This document shows, piece by piece, positions 26,353-35,102 of a stretch of DNA of 47,119 nt. Origin of the DNA: Nitrospirota bacterium (lineage in GTDB: Bacteria > Nitrospirota > Thermodesulfovibrionia > Thermodesulfovibrionales > JdFR-85); assembly GCA_035873375.1 (NCBI GenBank), contig JAYWMQ010000028.1:1-47119 (forward strand), given 5' to 3'. The position numbers and the translations under genes were made by a program. The notes beneath the pieces were generated by a model. It did not search any database. It had not been told where the DNA came from and was given only the letters and a program-made list of their open reading frames with translations. The stretch's first letter is position 1. Each line of letters opens with the position of its first letter.

Positions 26353-27393
26353 ATGATTAATCTTAAGGCACTTTCAGAGGAAGAACTCACCGGGTTTCTC
26401 CTCTCTCTTGACCTTCCCGCCTTCAGGGTGAAACAACTCCTTTACTGGATATATGAGAAACGGGTCCTCCATATACAGGACATAACAGAACTGTCAAAAG
26501 CCCTAAGGGAGAGGCTTTCGAAGATAGCCTGTATCAGTAATCTCAAACTCCTTGAACGCAGGGTATCAATTGACGGGACCGAGAAGTTCCTTTTCGGCCT
26601 TGAGGATGGTGAAGCCATTGAGGCTGTTTTAATACCTGATAGTGACAGATTTACACTGTGTGTCTCTTCCCAGATTGGCTGTGCTATGGGTTGCAGGTTC
26701 TGTCTCACCGGGAAGATGGGTTTTATCAGAAACCTCCAGGCCCATGAAATAGTGGATCAGGTGATAGCGGTACAGAGGTTGATCGAACCACGGATGACGA
26801 CGAATATTGTCTTTATGGGGATGGGAGAACCTATGAATAACCTTGATAACGTTTCTCACGCCCTTAAGAGGATGAATAGTCTGTTAAAGATATCCAGGAG
26901 GAGGATTACAGTCTCGACCTCTGGTGTTGTTCCCGGAATAAAGAGATTGGCAGGTCTTACTCCGGCTGTAAACCTTGCCGTATCACTAAATGCCACAACT
27001 GATGAGGTGAGGGAGCATATAATGCCTGTTAACAGGCGCTATCCTGTCAAGACACTGCTGCGGGCATGCAGGGAGTATCCCCTTGAACCGCGTAGAAGGA
27101 TAACCTTTGAGTATATACTGTTTGAAGGCCTTAATGACTCTTCCGGGGATGCTGACAGACTTGTGAAGCTTCTCAAGGGGATACCTTCGAAGATTAATCT
27201 CATACCCTTTAACCCCTACAAGGGGGCTGAGTTCAGGAGGCCTCGTGAGGAAAGGGTGCAGTTCTTCAGGAGTCTGTTACAGACGGGAGGCCTTACAGCG
27301 ATTGTGAGGAAGAGTAAGGGACAGGATATACTGGCTGCCTGTGGTCAGTTGAGGGGATATTACACGGGCAGGGTCTCCTGCCATTGTGTTTGA
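26353..27393 (+). CDS. rlmN: 23S rRNA/tRNA adenine-C2 methyltransferase (radical SAM)
   Basis: The 346 residues contain the radical-SAM cluster CAMGCRFC, followed by TGKMGFIRNL, and MGMGEPMNNLDNV. A second conserved Cys lies near the end (AACGQLRGYY), used for the methyl-carrying step. It methylates A2503 of 23S rRNA and A37 of some tRNAs. The start follows the ahcY stop by 16 bases, so the three genes metK-ahcY-rlmN probably form one unit. Its stop lies two bases from the stop of the convergent cheY. Confidence 0.95.
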   Translation: MINLKALSEEELTGFLLSLDLPAFRVKQLLYWIYEKRVLHIQDITELSKALRERLSKIACISNLKLLERRVSIDGTEKFLFGLEDGEAIEAVLIPDSDRFTLCVSSQIGCAMGCRFCLTGKMGFIRNLQAHEIVDQVIAVQRLIEPRMTTNIVFMGMGEPMNNLDNVSHALKRMNSLLKISRRRITVSTSGVVPGIKRLAGLTPAVNLAVSLNATTDEVREHIMPVNRRYPVKTLLRACREYPLEPRRRITFEYILFEGLNDSSGDADRLVKLLKGIPSKINLIPFNPYKGAEFRRPREERVQFFRSLLQTGGLTAIVRKSKGQDILAACGQLRGYYTGRVSCHCV

Positions 27394-27395
27394 AA

Positions 27396-27767
27396 CTACC
27401 CTTTGTCAAGCTGCTGTGTTACCAGCTTAATCAGTTCCTGGGTCTGTATCGGTTTTGGAAGGTAGGCATTGGCGCCTATGTCCATTGCCTTTTTTCTATC
27501 CTCCTCAGTCCCCTCGGTAGTTATTATTATTATCGGTATATTCCTGAATTCCGAATTTCCCCTCACGAGGCTTATCAGTTTCAGTCCGTCCATTACAGGC
27601 ATATTTATATCGGCAAGGATAATGTCAGCCTTCTCTGTTGACAGCTTTTTAAGTGCATCAACGCCGTCGGTGGCTTCTATAACCTTTGACCCGGGGATTC
27701 GGCGCATGGCAAAGCTTATAAGTTGTCTCATTGTTGGTGAATCCTCAACTACCAGGATAGTTGGCAT
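27396..27767 (-). CDS. CheY-like single-domain response regulator, last gene of the che operon
   Basis: The 123 residues are a lone receiver domain with Glu8-Asp9, phosphoacceptor Asp53 (LADINMP), Thr near 82-83 and Lys in PKPIQ. It is the last of the twelve minus-strand chemosensory genes, 10 bases after the GAF gene. It probably receives phosphate from the CheA at 39506-41479. There is no output domain, so it must act by protein binding; the target is not in the window. Confidence 0.92.
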   Translation of the reverse strand: MPTILVVEDSPTMRQLISFAMRRIPGSKVIEATDGVDALKKLSTEKADIILADINMPVMDGLKLISLVRGNSEFRNIPIIIITTEGTEEDRKKAMDIGANAYLPKPIQTQELIKLVTQQLDKG

Positions 27768-27777
27768 GGCCCCTCCT

Positions 27778-28605
27778 CTATTGTGTTGGTTTTCCTTTTA
27801 GAAGTGCAAGGAAGTTCTGGATAGTTGTGAACTCCCTCTCAGACCGGTTGTATAACCGGGATGAAAATATGGCAGTGGCTGCATGGCCTGCCAGAAGATT
27901 GAACAGTTCGTAATCAACATCGGAAAAACCGGTCTTCTGGTCGAGGAAGGAATAGATTGCAATCACACCAATCACATGCTCTTTGATCTTAAGTGGTATG
28001 CATACAATGGGGTTTGCGGGGTCCTCTGATTCCGTGTGAATCGATTCATCTGAAAAGTAGCTTTCCCCTTCCCTGACCACTTCTCCTATAACTCCCTTGT
28101 CTATTGGAATTTTTGCAGTATTGTCCATGTCAATATCTTCTGAGGCAATTGGTTCTAACTCTTCGAGCTTTTTATCAATTAACATTACAGAAAACTTCCT
28201 TGCACCTATCAGATTAATTATGATTTCAAGGACTATCTTCAGTACCTCTTCATAATCGAGTGTTGAGTGAAGTTGGTAACTTGCTACATACATATTGGCG
28301 AGGTTATTGTTTTCTTCTGCTACAAGTATATATTTCTGTGCAAAGTCCCTGTTCTCTGTCTCAGCTTTTCTGAATCTTTCTTTCAGGGACTCTGTCTCAT
28401 CTTCAAGCATTCTGATATGGTTTTCATAATTCCTTATCTTTGCTGCATTGGAATCCTGTGCCTGGGCTTCTTCAAGTTCTGCAATCCTGAACCGGAGATG
28501 TTCGTTCTCCTTAAGGAGGTCTCTGGTAAATTCCTCCCCCTTTTTGAATATCTGTAAAAACTCGTCTGCCTTTTTCAGGATGCCGGGCTCCTTATCCTTA
28601 TCCAT
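27778..28605 (-). CDS. coiled-coil GAF-domain protein
   Basis: The 275 residues have a charged helical N-terminus predicted as coiled coil (about 25-105) and a GAF domain (about 115-262: YEEVLKIVLEIIINLIGARK, PIDKGVIGEVVREGE, PIVCIPLKIKEHVIGVIAIY). There is no membrane segment and no catalytic output domain. It sits between cheB and cheY in the chemosensory operon and could link a small-molecule signal to the array or to the terminal CheY. The ligand is unknown. Confidence 0.8.
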   Translation of the reverse strand: MDKDKEPGILKKADEFLQIFKKGEEFTRDLLKENEHLRFRIAELEEAQAQDSNAAKIRNYENHIRMLEDETESLKERFRKAETENRDFAQKYILVAEENNNLANMYVASYQLHSTLDYEEVLKIVLEIIINLIGARKFSVMLIDKKLEELEPIASEDIDMDNTAKIPIDKGVIGEVVREGESYFSDESIHTESEDPANPIVCIPLKIKEHVIGVIAIYSFLDQKTGFSDVDYELFNLLAGHAATAIFSSRLYNRSEREFTTIQNFLALLKGKPTQ

Positions 28606-28663
28606 CTTGATTTATTTTCCTTTCAACTGACAAAAATCACTTTTTACGTCTGGAGGGAGAGAT

Positions 28664-29722
28664 TTATTTTTCTTTCATTACAACCCTTACAAGTTCTGAG
28701 GAAACCTCACTGAGGGGCAGGATCCTTTGTGCAGCGCCTGCTTTTATAACCTCATTGGGCATGCCAAAGACAACGGCAGTCTCTTCAGACTCGGTAATAG
28801 TATAACCGCCCCGCCTGAAAATTTCCACCATTCCCCTTGTTCCGTCATTTCCCATGCCGGTGAGCACAACGCCAAGAGTCATGTCTTTAAATATCTTTGC
28901 TGCTGATTCCATCATCAGGTTAATAGACGGCACATATCTGTCATTGTCTTCGGCATTTTTAAGCCTCGTATAAATCCTGTCATTCCCGGTCTTCAGCAGT
29001 AGGTGGCATCCCCCCGGGCATATAAGGGCCTTTCCGGGCTCAAGTGGTTCATCGTCCTCTGCCTCTTTAACCCTTATTGCCGAGAGTCTGTTCAGTCTTT
29101 CAGAGAATGAACCGGTGAATCCTCTGGGCATGTGCTGGCTTATAACTATCGGGGCCGGGAAGTTTTCCGGCATTTCTGTCAGGATTAACTGAAGTGCCTG
29201 GGGACCTCCGGTAGAGGCCCCGATGGCAACAATCCTGTCCGGAACTCTATTGGAGAAAACGGGAACCTTTTTCAACGGTCTTTTCCCGGATGTAACTCTC
29301 AGATTTCTGTTGAGCTTGCTCAGAGATGAGGCATCTATGTTCCTTACTTTTGCCAACAGGTCATTTTCAATGTTTTGAAGCTCAAACGATGCCCTTCTGG
29401 TTGGTTTGGCAATGAAGTCCACGGCACCCAGATCCAGTGCCTTGAAGACGGTTTTGCTGTCTGAATGGGAACTTACCATTATTACAGGTGTGGGACATTC
29501 TCTCATAAGCCATCTGAGGAAGCTGAACCCGTCCATCTCCGGCATCTCAAGATCCAAAGTGATTATATCCGGCCTGTAACGGAGAGTTTTACTTATGGCG
29601 TCTACTCCATTCACAGCAACCCCGATCACATCAACCATAGGGGTTTTCAACAGCATGTTTTTAATTGTCTGCCTGCTGAAGGCGGAATCATCGACAACCA
29701 GGACTTTTATCTTTTCCGGCAT
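28664..29722 (-). CDS. cheB: chemotaxis response regulator methylesterase
   Basis: The 352 residues contain a receiver domain (1-120; Asp57 in LDLEMPEMDG) and the CheB methylesterase domain with the triad Ser170 (GASTGG), His197 (SQHMPRG) and Asp293 (GMGNDGTRG). It removes methyl groups from, and deamidates, receptor glutamates and glutamines. Its start overlaps the cheR end by 16 bases. It presumably adapts the two receptors of the same operon. Confidence 0.96.
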   Translation of the reverse strand: MPEKIKVLVVDDSAFSRQTIKNMLLKTPMVDVIGVAVNGVDAISKTLRYRPDIITLDLEMPEMDGFSFLRWLMRECPTPVIMVSSHSDSKTVFKALDLGAVDFIAKPTRRASFELQNIENDLLAKVRNIDASSLSKLNRNLRVTSGKRPLKKVPVFSNRVPDRIVAIGASTGGPQALQLILTEMPENFPAPIVISQHMPRGFTGSFSERLNRLSAIRVKEAEDDEPLEPGKALICPGGCHLLLKTGNDRIYTRLKNAEDNDRYVPSINLMMESAAKIFKDMTLGVVLTGMGNDGTRGMVEIFRRGGYTITESEETAVVFGMPNEVIKAGAAQRILPLSEVSSELVRVVMKEK

Positions 29723-30606
29723 GAGATCATCCTTTGTAATGAAGATTTCTGTGATGAAGATTCCGGTTTCTGGTACACAAGGTCATGTTTGAGATGTTTG
29801 AGGGCAAAAGCGGTTGACATATTTATCAGGGACTCTGCATGTCCCAGGAGCAGGTACCCACCATCAGGCAACACATTATAAAATTCCTCTACCACCTTTT
29901 TCTTTGACGGCATGTCAAAATATATCAGCGCATTCCTGCAAAAGACTACATCCATACTGCCCAAAGAACTCATCTTTACCGCGTCAAACAGGTTGAGATA
30001 ACCGAAATTCAAGAGCCTTTTCACCCTGTCGAGTATTTTGAAGGAACCATCCGGCAGGGGTTCAAAATATTTGTTGATATAATACCTCTCTATGGACCTG
30101 AAGGAGTTCTGTCTGTAAATCCCTCTTCTTGCAGTCTGGAGCACCCTTCTGTTGATATCACTGCCAAGAATTTCGATGTCCCAGCCGTTGAAAAGATTAC
30201 TCTCAAGTATCAGCATGCCTATTGTATATGGCTCCTCACCTGTGGAACAGCCTGCTGACCAGATTCTTATCTTCCTGCTGTTTTTGTTCTTTTGTCTTAA
30301 TTCCGGCAGTATCTCATCGCTGAAAGAGAGAAGCTGATTCTTTTCTCTAAAGAAATATGTTTCATTTACTGTGAGAACGTCCATTATAGCTGCAAGTTCA
30401 TCTTCACGGTTTCTGTCGTAAAGGAGATACCTGTAGTAGTCCCTGTAATTGTTTATATTGTTTGTTCTGAGCCTGGCCGTGAGGCGTTTTTCGAGCAGAT
30501 ATCTGGCACTGTCGTCAAAGTAGATTCCTGAATAGTCCCTGATGAGATCTCTAAGGAGTCTGAAAGCATCGTCGGAGAGGGCAAAGGCCTCATGTTTTTC
30601 AAACAC
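29707..30606 (-). CDS. cheR: chemotaxis protein methyltransferase
   Basis: The 299 residues have the helical CheR_N domain (about 15-75) and the SAM-binding Rossmann domain with WSAGCSTGEEPYTIGM and DVVFCRNALIYFD. It methylates receptor glutamates. No C-terminal pentapeptide tether is seen on the receptors, so it must act without it. It overlaps the HEAT gene by 8 bases upstream and cheB by 16 bases downstream. Confidence 0.95.
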   Translation of the reverse strand: MFEKHEAFALSDDAFRLLRDLIRDYSGIYFDDSARYLLEKRLTARLRTNNINNYRDYYRYLLYDRNREDELAAIMDVLTVNETYFFREKNQLLSFSDEILPELRQKNKNSRKIRIWSAGCSTGEEPYTIGMLILESNLFNGWDIEILGSDINRRVLQTARRGIYRQNSFRSIERYYINKYFEPLPDGSFKILDRVKRLLNFGYLNLFDAVKMSSLGSMDVVFCRNALIYFDMPSKKKVVEEFYNVLPDGGYLLLGHAESLINMSTAFALKHLKHDLVYQKPESSSQKSSLQRMISCRKR

Positions 30607-32584
30607 CTAAGGCCACCTCGATAGCCTTTCTGACAGTAGGGTCGTCTTCAATATCATATATCCCTTCAAGACAGACTCTTGATTGTTGAGTGCCTGTTTT
30701 TGACAGTACCTGTACGGCAGCAAGTCTTGTCGCCCAGTCCTTACTGAAGAGATGTGGTTCAACCTCGTTTTCCACGTCAGGAAATGATGAAAGTGACAGG
30801 ATTGCCGTTCTTCGAATCTCTCTATCATCTGACAGGAGTAATTTTATCAGGGACTCTCTGGCCTCTTTTCTGTCATTGAAGAGCGAAATTGACTCAATAG
30901 CCTGTGTTACAACAAAACCATTAGCATCTTTTAACAACCCTGTCAGCGTTTTCAGAGATAAATCATTTTTGTATCTGGAGAGTGCGCGGGCTGCCGAGGC
31001 CCTGACGATTTCGTCAGGGTCATTTGTCATAACGATGATGGAGTTCAGGGTATCCATGTCACCAGGCAAAGAAAGATTTTCTGTGGCAATAGCACGTATC
31101 TCTGCTGACTCATCAGTTAATGCCGTACGGAGGTATCTGTTTGCATGTTCGCCTCCGATCATGGATATCGCCTTTACAGCAGCCTTTCTCACTTCTTCAG
31201 ACTCGTCCTTTACTGCAAAACCAAGTGCTTCAATTGACTCCCCGGCATGGATGTTTCCGAGAATAAGGGCGGTATTTTTCCTTGAGAGTATATTCGGAGA
31301 ATTTAGCTTATCGATCAGCTCGTTAATGGAAAGGAACTTTTTCAGTTCGGTCAGTGCAGCAACTGCAGCTTCCTGTACGTCCGGATAGGGATGTATGAGG
31401 AGAGGGAAAATTTCTTCTACAGCCCTCCTGTCTCCTATCCAGCCCAAACCCCTTGCAGCATAAGCAACCACATGGCCGTCGTGTTCCATCAGGAGCCATA
31501 AGAGTATGTCGTAAAACGCAGGGTTTTGAAGTTCGGAAATGACCTCAACTATTAATCTGCTCCTTTCAGGGATTTCCGTCTTTACGATGGGGATAAGGTA
31601 ATCAGGGTCTTCCTTGCCGATAAAGACCAGTGAACGTTTAACCGTATCCCTGAGAAACTCGTCTTTGGAAAGTTCAAGGAGCGGTCTTATTGCACGATGG
31701 TCACATAGAAGACCGAGAAGGACAATTGCCGGGCCTTTGACATCCTTGTTTTTATGGTTGATGTGTCTTACCAGTATGTCAAAGGCATCATCACCAAGTA
31801 TGTTGTGAAGTTGTTCGGATATGAACTCCTCAGATGCTCCGGCCTGGTAGAATTTCTCAATGGTCCTCAGTGTTTCTTCCACAATGGAGCGTCTCTGGTC
31901 ATGGAGAAAGGGGATGATTTCCTTCAGTGTTTCGGGTTCCGAGAACTCCGAGAGTGACTTAAGGGCCGGTTCGGTAAGAAGGCTGTTTTTGAGGACCTTC
32001 AAGAGATAAGGGATGACGGTTCTGTCCCCTATCTGCCCAAGGGCATCCACTGCGGGGTAAGCTGTCCAGACCTCTCCGGTCTCTATGATCTCCACAAGGG
32101 AGCCTATAACAGAGGCTTCCTTGAGCCTTCCAAGGCACTCAACGGCTGATGCCCTTACATTGACATCCTCATCCTTTATTGCCCTGAGCAGCAGGGGCAG
32201 GACCTCCTTTCCACCGATAAATCCCAGGACATCAATGATAAACTTTCTCACGTCGTGATTATCAGACTCAAAGGCATCGATGAGTTGAGGAACCGCTTTT
32301 TTGCCGAGCGTTATAAGGGCCTCTATCGCGGTATTGCGTGCCCCCGCATTATCTTCAACATAAAGAAGACCGATCAGGTCTTTTATATAACTATCCGGGC
32401 TGAAGCCCTCAAGCAGGACATTGAGTGCGGTTTTCCTTATTCTCCAGCTTTCATCCTTAAAAGAATCAAGAACGTAATTCAGACCCTCAGGCCTGTTCTT
32501 CATGGAGAGGATATTCTGCCGCCTTGATTCTATCTCTTTATTTTTTGTCTTTTTCGGGTCTTCTCTTGACACTTTCCCTTCCAT
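30599..32584 (-). CDS. HEAT-repeat scaffold protein in the che operon
   Basis: The 661 residues are built almost entirely of roughly 30-residue HEAT/PBS-lyase-like repeats, for example DVRKFIIDVLGFIGGKEVLP, NVRASAVECLGRLKEASVI, RAVEEIFPLLIHPYPDVQEA. GAGGTGA six bases before the ATG supports the 32584 start, which lies inside the end of cheW (47-base overlap). No enzyme motif is visible. The inferred role is a protein-binding scaffold for CheR, CheB or the signalling array. Confidence 0.85.
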   Translation of the reverse strand: MEGKVSREDPKKTKNKEIESRRQNILSMKNRPEGLNYVLDSFKDESWRIRKTALNVLLEGFSPDSYIKDLIGLLYVEDNAGARNTAIEALITLGKKAVPQLIDAFESDNHDVRKFIIDVLGFIGGKEVLPLLLRAIKDEDVNVRASAVECLGRLKEASVIGSLVEIIETGEVWTAYPAVDALGQIGDRTVIPYLLKVLKNSLLTEPALKSLSEFSEPETLKEIIPFLHDQRRSIVEETLRTIEKFYQAGASEEFISEQLHNILGDDAFDILVRHINHKNKDVKGPAIVLLGLLCDHRAIRPLLELSKDEFLRDTVKRSLVFIGKEDPDYLIPIVKTEIPERSRLIVEVISELQNPAFYDILLWLLMEHDGHVVAYAARGLGWIGDRRAVEEIFPLLIHPYPDVQEAAVAALTELKKFLSINELIDKLNSPNILSRKNTALILGNIHAGESIEALGFAVKDESEEVRKAAVKAISMIGGEHANRYLRTALTDESAEIRAIATENLSLPGDMDTLNSIIVMTNDPDEIVRASAARALSRYKNDLSLKTLTGLLKDANGFVVTQAIESISLFNDRKEARESLIKLLLSDDREIRRTAILSLSSFPDVENEVEPHLFSKDWATRLAAVQVLSKTGTQQSRVCLEGIYDIEDDPTVRKAIEVALGV

Positions 32585-33080
32585 GAGGGCTCACCTCTTC
32601 ATTTTTCAGTTTTTTCCTGGATCTCTTCAACTTGATTTTTTCCTCGCTTGTGAGTATACGTTCAATATCGAGAATTATTATTACCTTGTTGCTGTTGGAA
32701 GTTTTTGCCCCAACATAGGCATCTTTCTGTCCGAGTCCTTTTATAAACTCCGCCCTGAACCCTTTAAAGAGTTTAGGGGGCTTTGATATCTTTTCTTCGG
32801 ATATTTCCACTATATCCGTCACGTTATCCACAAGCAGACCAACCTTGTCCTCTTCAAGCCTGATAAGGATGACCCTCTGTTTGCCGGTCTTCTCCGTTAT
32901 GCCAAACCTGATCCTCAGGTCAATGACAGGGATAATCTCTCCCCTTACGGTTATCACTCCGGAGACGAAATCCGGAAGTTCCGGTATTTTGCACAACTCC
33001 TGAGTTTTGAGTATCTCAACAACACCCTGAATGTCCATGCCGAAGTTCTCATCAGCAATATCAAAGATAGTGTATCTCAT
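32538..33080 (-). CDS. cheW: CheW-like coupling protein with basic tail
   Basis: The 180 residues form a CheW domain (1-145: DIQGVVEILKTQELCKIPE, VRGEIIPVIDLR, GLLVDNVTDIVE) plus a Lys/Arg-rich tail of about 35 residues. It joins CheA to receptors. It starts inside the end of the receptor gene (ATGA overlap of 4 bases), suggesting it serves that receptor. It is the second CheW of the operon. GKTS-like region YVGAKTSNSNKVI is a loop, not a nucleotide site. Confidence 0.92.
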   Translation of the reverse strand: MRYTIFDIADENFGMDIQGVVEILKTQELCKIPELPDFVSGVITVRGEIIPVIDLRIRFGITEKTGKQRVILIRLEEDKVGLLVDNVTDIVEISEEKISKPPKLFKGFRAEFIKGLGQKDAYVGAKTSNSNKVIIILDIERILTSEEKIKLKRSRKKLKNEEVSPHGRESVKRRPEKDKK

Positions 33081-35071
33081 TGAGCACTGGTCCTGAAGAG
33101 TTCCACTTCTTTTCTCAATACCTCCACTTCGTTATGCAGGGATGTAATGAAGAGCGAGACCTCTTTAACATTCCTTGTTGTTTCCTTCCCTATCACCATA
33201 ACCTCTTCCATTGCCTCTATGATCCTCCTGTTGACTTTCTGCTGTTCAGCCGAGGCCCTTGCTATCTCAGCAGTCTTCTCGTTTGCGAGTTCGATATTAT
33301 CTGTGATAAATCGGGTACTCTCTGCCTGTTCATCCGTGGCATTTCTGGCAGCCTCCATTGACTCCTTGATTGAACTTATGCTTTCAAGGAGAGAGGCCGT
33401 GCCCCTTTCCTGTTGCTCTGTTGTCCTGTTGACATCCAGAATCATATTCTTGATATGCTCGATGGCATTGACGATAAGCTCAAGCCCCTTTGCCTGCTGC
33501 GCGGCGGCACGCTCAATGCTTGCTGCCATTTGTGTGGATTTTTGCGAGGCCTGCAGTATCTCTCTCAGGGTATCACCGGTCTTGAGTACCACATGGTTTC
33601 CCTCTTCAACCATCCTGACGGTCTCCATCGTACTCTCCATGGCCTCTCTAATCTCCTTCTGCAGGGTTGAGACAATGGTTGCAATGTCACGTGTGGATGC
33701 TGCGGTTTTTTCCGAGAGGTTCCTCATTTCATCGGCAACTATGGAAAAACTCTTTCCATGCTCCCCGGCCTGAACAGCGAGTATCTGTGCATTCAGGCTG
33801 AGCATGCCTGTCTGTTCAGTCACATCCTTGATAACCGACAGTATCTTTTCAATATCCCTTGACCTTCTTCCGAGCCTTTCAATTGTCTCTGTGAGGGAGT
33901 TGACGGAATTTTCAATCCTTTCCATCCCCTCAATTGCATCTACAACGGATAACATGCCCTTTTCTGCAATAATATTTGTTGTCCGGTTGCTCAGTTCAGC
34001 GGATTCCTTGATGGTTTTTTCTACTTCCTTGACAGAGGCATTGATTTCCTCAATAGAGTTTGAAGCCTGGTGTACGGCAGAAGTAGCATTATCCGCCATT
34101 GATGCTACTTCCTGTGCCGACTGTGTCAGTCCTGCCACTGTGGAGTATGAATTACTGATATTTCTATTGAGATTGCCTATATTGGATGCTATCTCCTCTG
34201 ATGAGGCCCTCATCTCAAGGAGCGCAGATACATTGTCATTTGACAATGAGAGGAGTTTTTCCGTATTGGCTATAGTCTGTTCCTGGGACCCGGAGGCATT
34301 TTTAACAGCCTTTGATATCTCCTCCAGGAACCTCTGTCGATTACTTATCCCGTTTATTACATTCTTGAATGTCAGGTTTAACTGGCTTATTGCCGCAGAG
34401 ACATTGCCTGTGATACTTTTTAGTTTCCTCACCGTGACCAGGAGCCGTTCAATGAGGAAGTCAAACCCCTTTGCTATGATTCCGATCTCATTGTCTTCTA
34501 CAATCTCTATCTTCTGCGTGAGGTCTCCAAGTGTGACCTTTTCTATGTTTGCGCTTAAACTCTCTATCTGTGTGCCGATATGCCTTTGAAAAAAGAGGTA
34601 GATCAGAAAGGTCAGGACAAGAAAGACGATACCCTGAAGTATCAGATTGGTGAGGATGAAAGCCATATCAGGTTTTACCTTTTTATAATGTACCGTTACT
34701 GTTCCGACCTTTCTATCCCCTTCCATTATTGGTGTCTCCATGCTTTGTGAAGCCCTCTCTTCAGGTGACCGAGCTTTTCTGAGCAGAAGCTTGCTGTTTT
34801 TGGTTACCTCTATTTCGACTATGTTTTCATCCTCGATAGCCCCGTCTGTTATCTGTTCAAGATATGTATAATCCTGACTTGTATTAACAGCGGCTGCAGC
34901 GTTTTCAATCAGGGTGGATACCATGTATATTCTTTTTCTTAAATCATTCTCGATTGTGATATTATGCCGGGAAAAAGACCAGTACCAGATAAAGGACTGT
35001 CCTATAAGGAGTATTATAAGGACCCTGAGTATGAATGTTGTGGAAAGTTTCTTTTTTATCTTCATGCGCAT
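33077..35071 (-). CDS. methyl-accepting chemotaxis protein with degenerate hairpin tip
   Basis: The 664 residues have membrane helices at about 12-33 and 138-161 around a periplasmic domain of about 105 residues, then HAMP (about 162-215) and a long coiled-coil signalling domain. The tip (about 420-445) reads QTGMLSLNAQILAVQAGEHG, whereas the usual form is [18 protein letters not shown]; several contacts for CheA and CheW are changed. The sister receptor at 35103-37955 keeps a more regular tip. It lies 31 bases after that receptor. Confidence 0.9.
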   Translation of the reverse strand: MRMKIKKKLSTTFILRVLIILLIGQSFIWYWSFSRHNITIENDLRKRIYMVSTLIENAAAAVNTSQDYTYLEQITDGAIEDENIVEIEVTKNSKLLLRKARSPEERASQSMETPIMEGDRKVGTVTVHYKKVKPDMAFILTNLILQGIVFLVLTFLIYLFFQRHIGTQIESLSANIEKVTLGDLTQKIEIVEDNEIGIIAKGFDFLIERLLVTVRKLKSITGNVSAAISQLNLTFKNVINGISNRQRFLEEISKAVKNASGSQEQTIANTEKLLSLSNDNVSALLEMRASSEEIASNIGNLNRNISNSYSTVAGLTQSAQEVASMADNATSAVHQASNSIEEINASVKEVEKTIKESAELSNRTTNIIAEKGMLSVVDAIEGMERIENSVNSLTETIERLGRRSRDIEKILSVIKDVTEQTGMLSLNAQILAVQAGEHGKSFSIVADEMRNLSEKTAASTRDIATIVSTLQKEIREAMESTMETVRMVEEGNHVVLKTGDTLREILQASQKSTQMAASIERAAAQQAKGLELIVNAIEHIKNMILDVNRTTEQQERGTASLLESISSIKESMEAARNATDEQAESTRFITDNIELANEKTAEIARASAEQQKVNRRIIEAMEEVMVIGKETTRNVKEVSLFITSLHNEVEVLRKEVELFRTSAQ

Positions 35072-35102
35072 TCCTTGAAAGAATTTCTGTCTAAAAGGTA
35101 TC

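Noticed and set aside
30690-31388. 232-codon plus-strand ORF antisense to the HEAT gene
   Set aside because: It is a shadow of the repeat protein; Ser/Ala bias and no homology signals.
33804-34589. Long Ser/Ile-rich plus-strand ORF antisense to the second receptor
   Set aside because: The composition is the mirror of the Ala/Glu/Ser-rich coiled coil; no ribosome site or family was seen.
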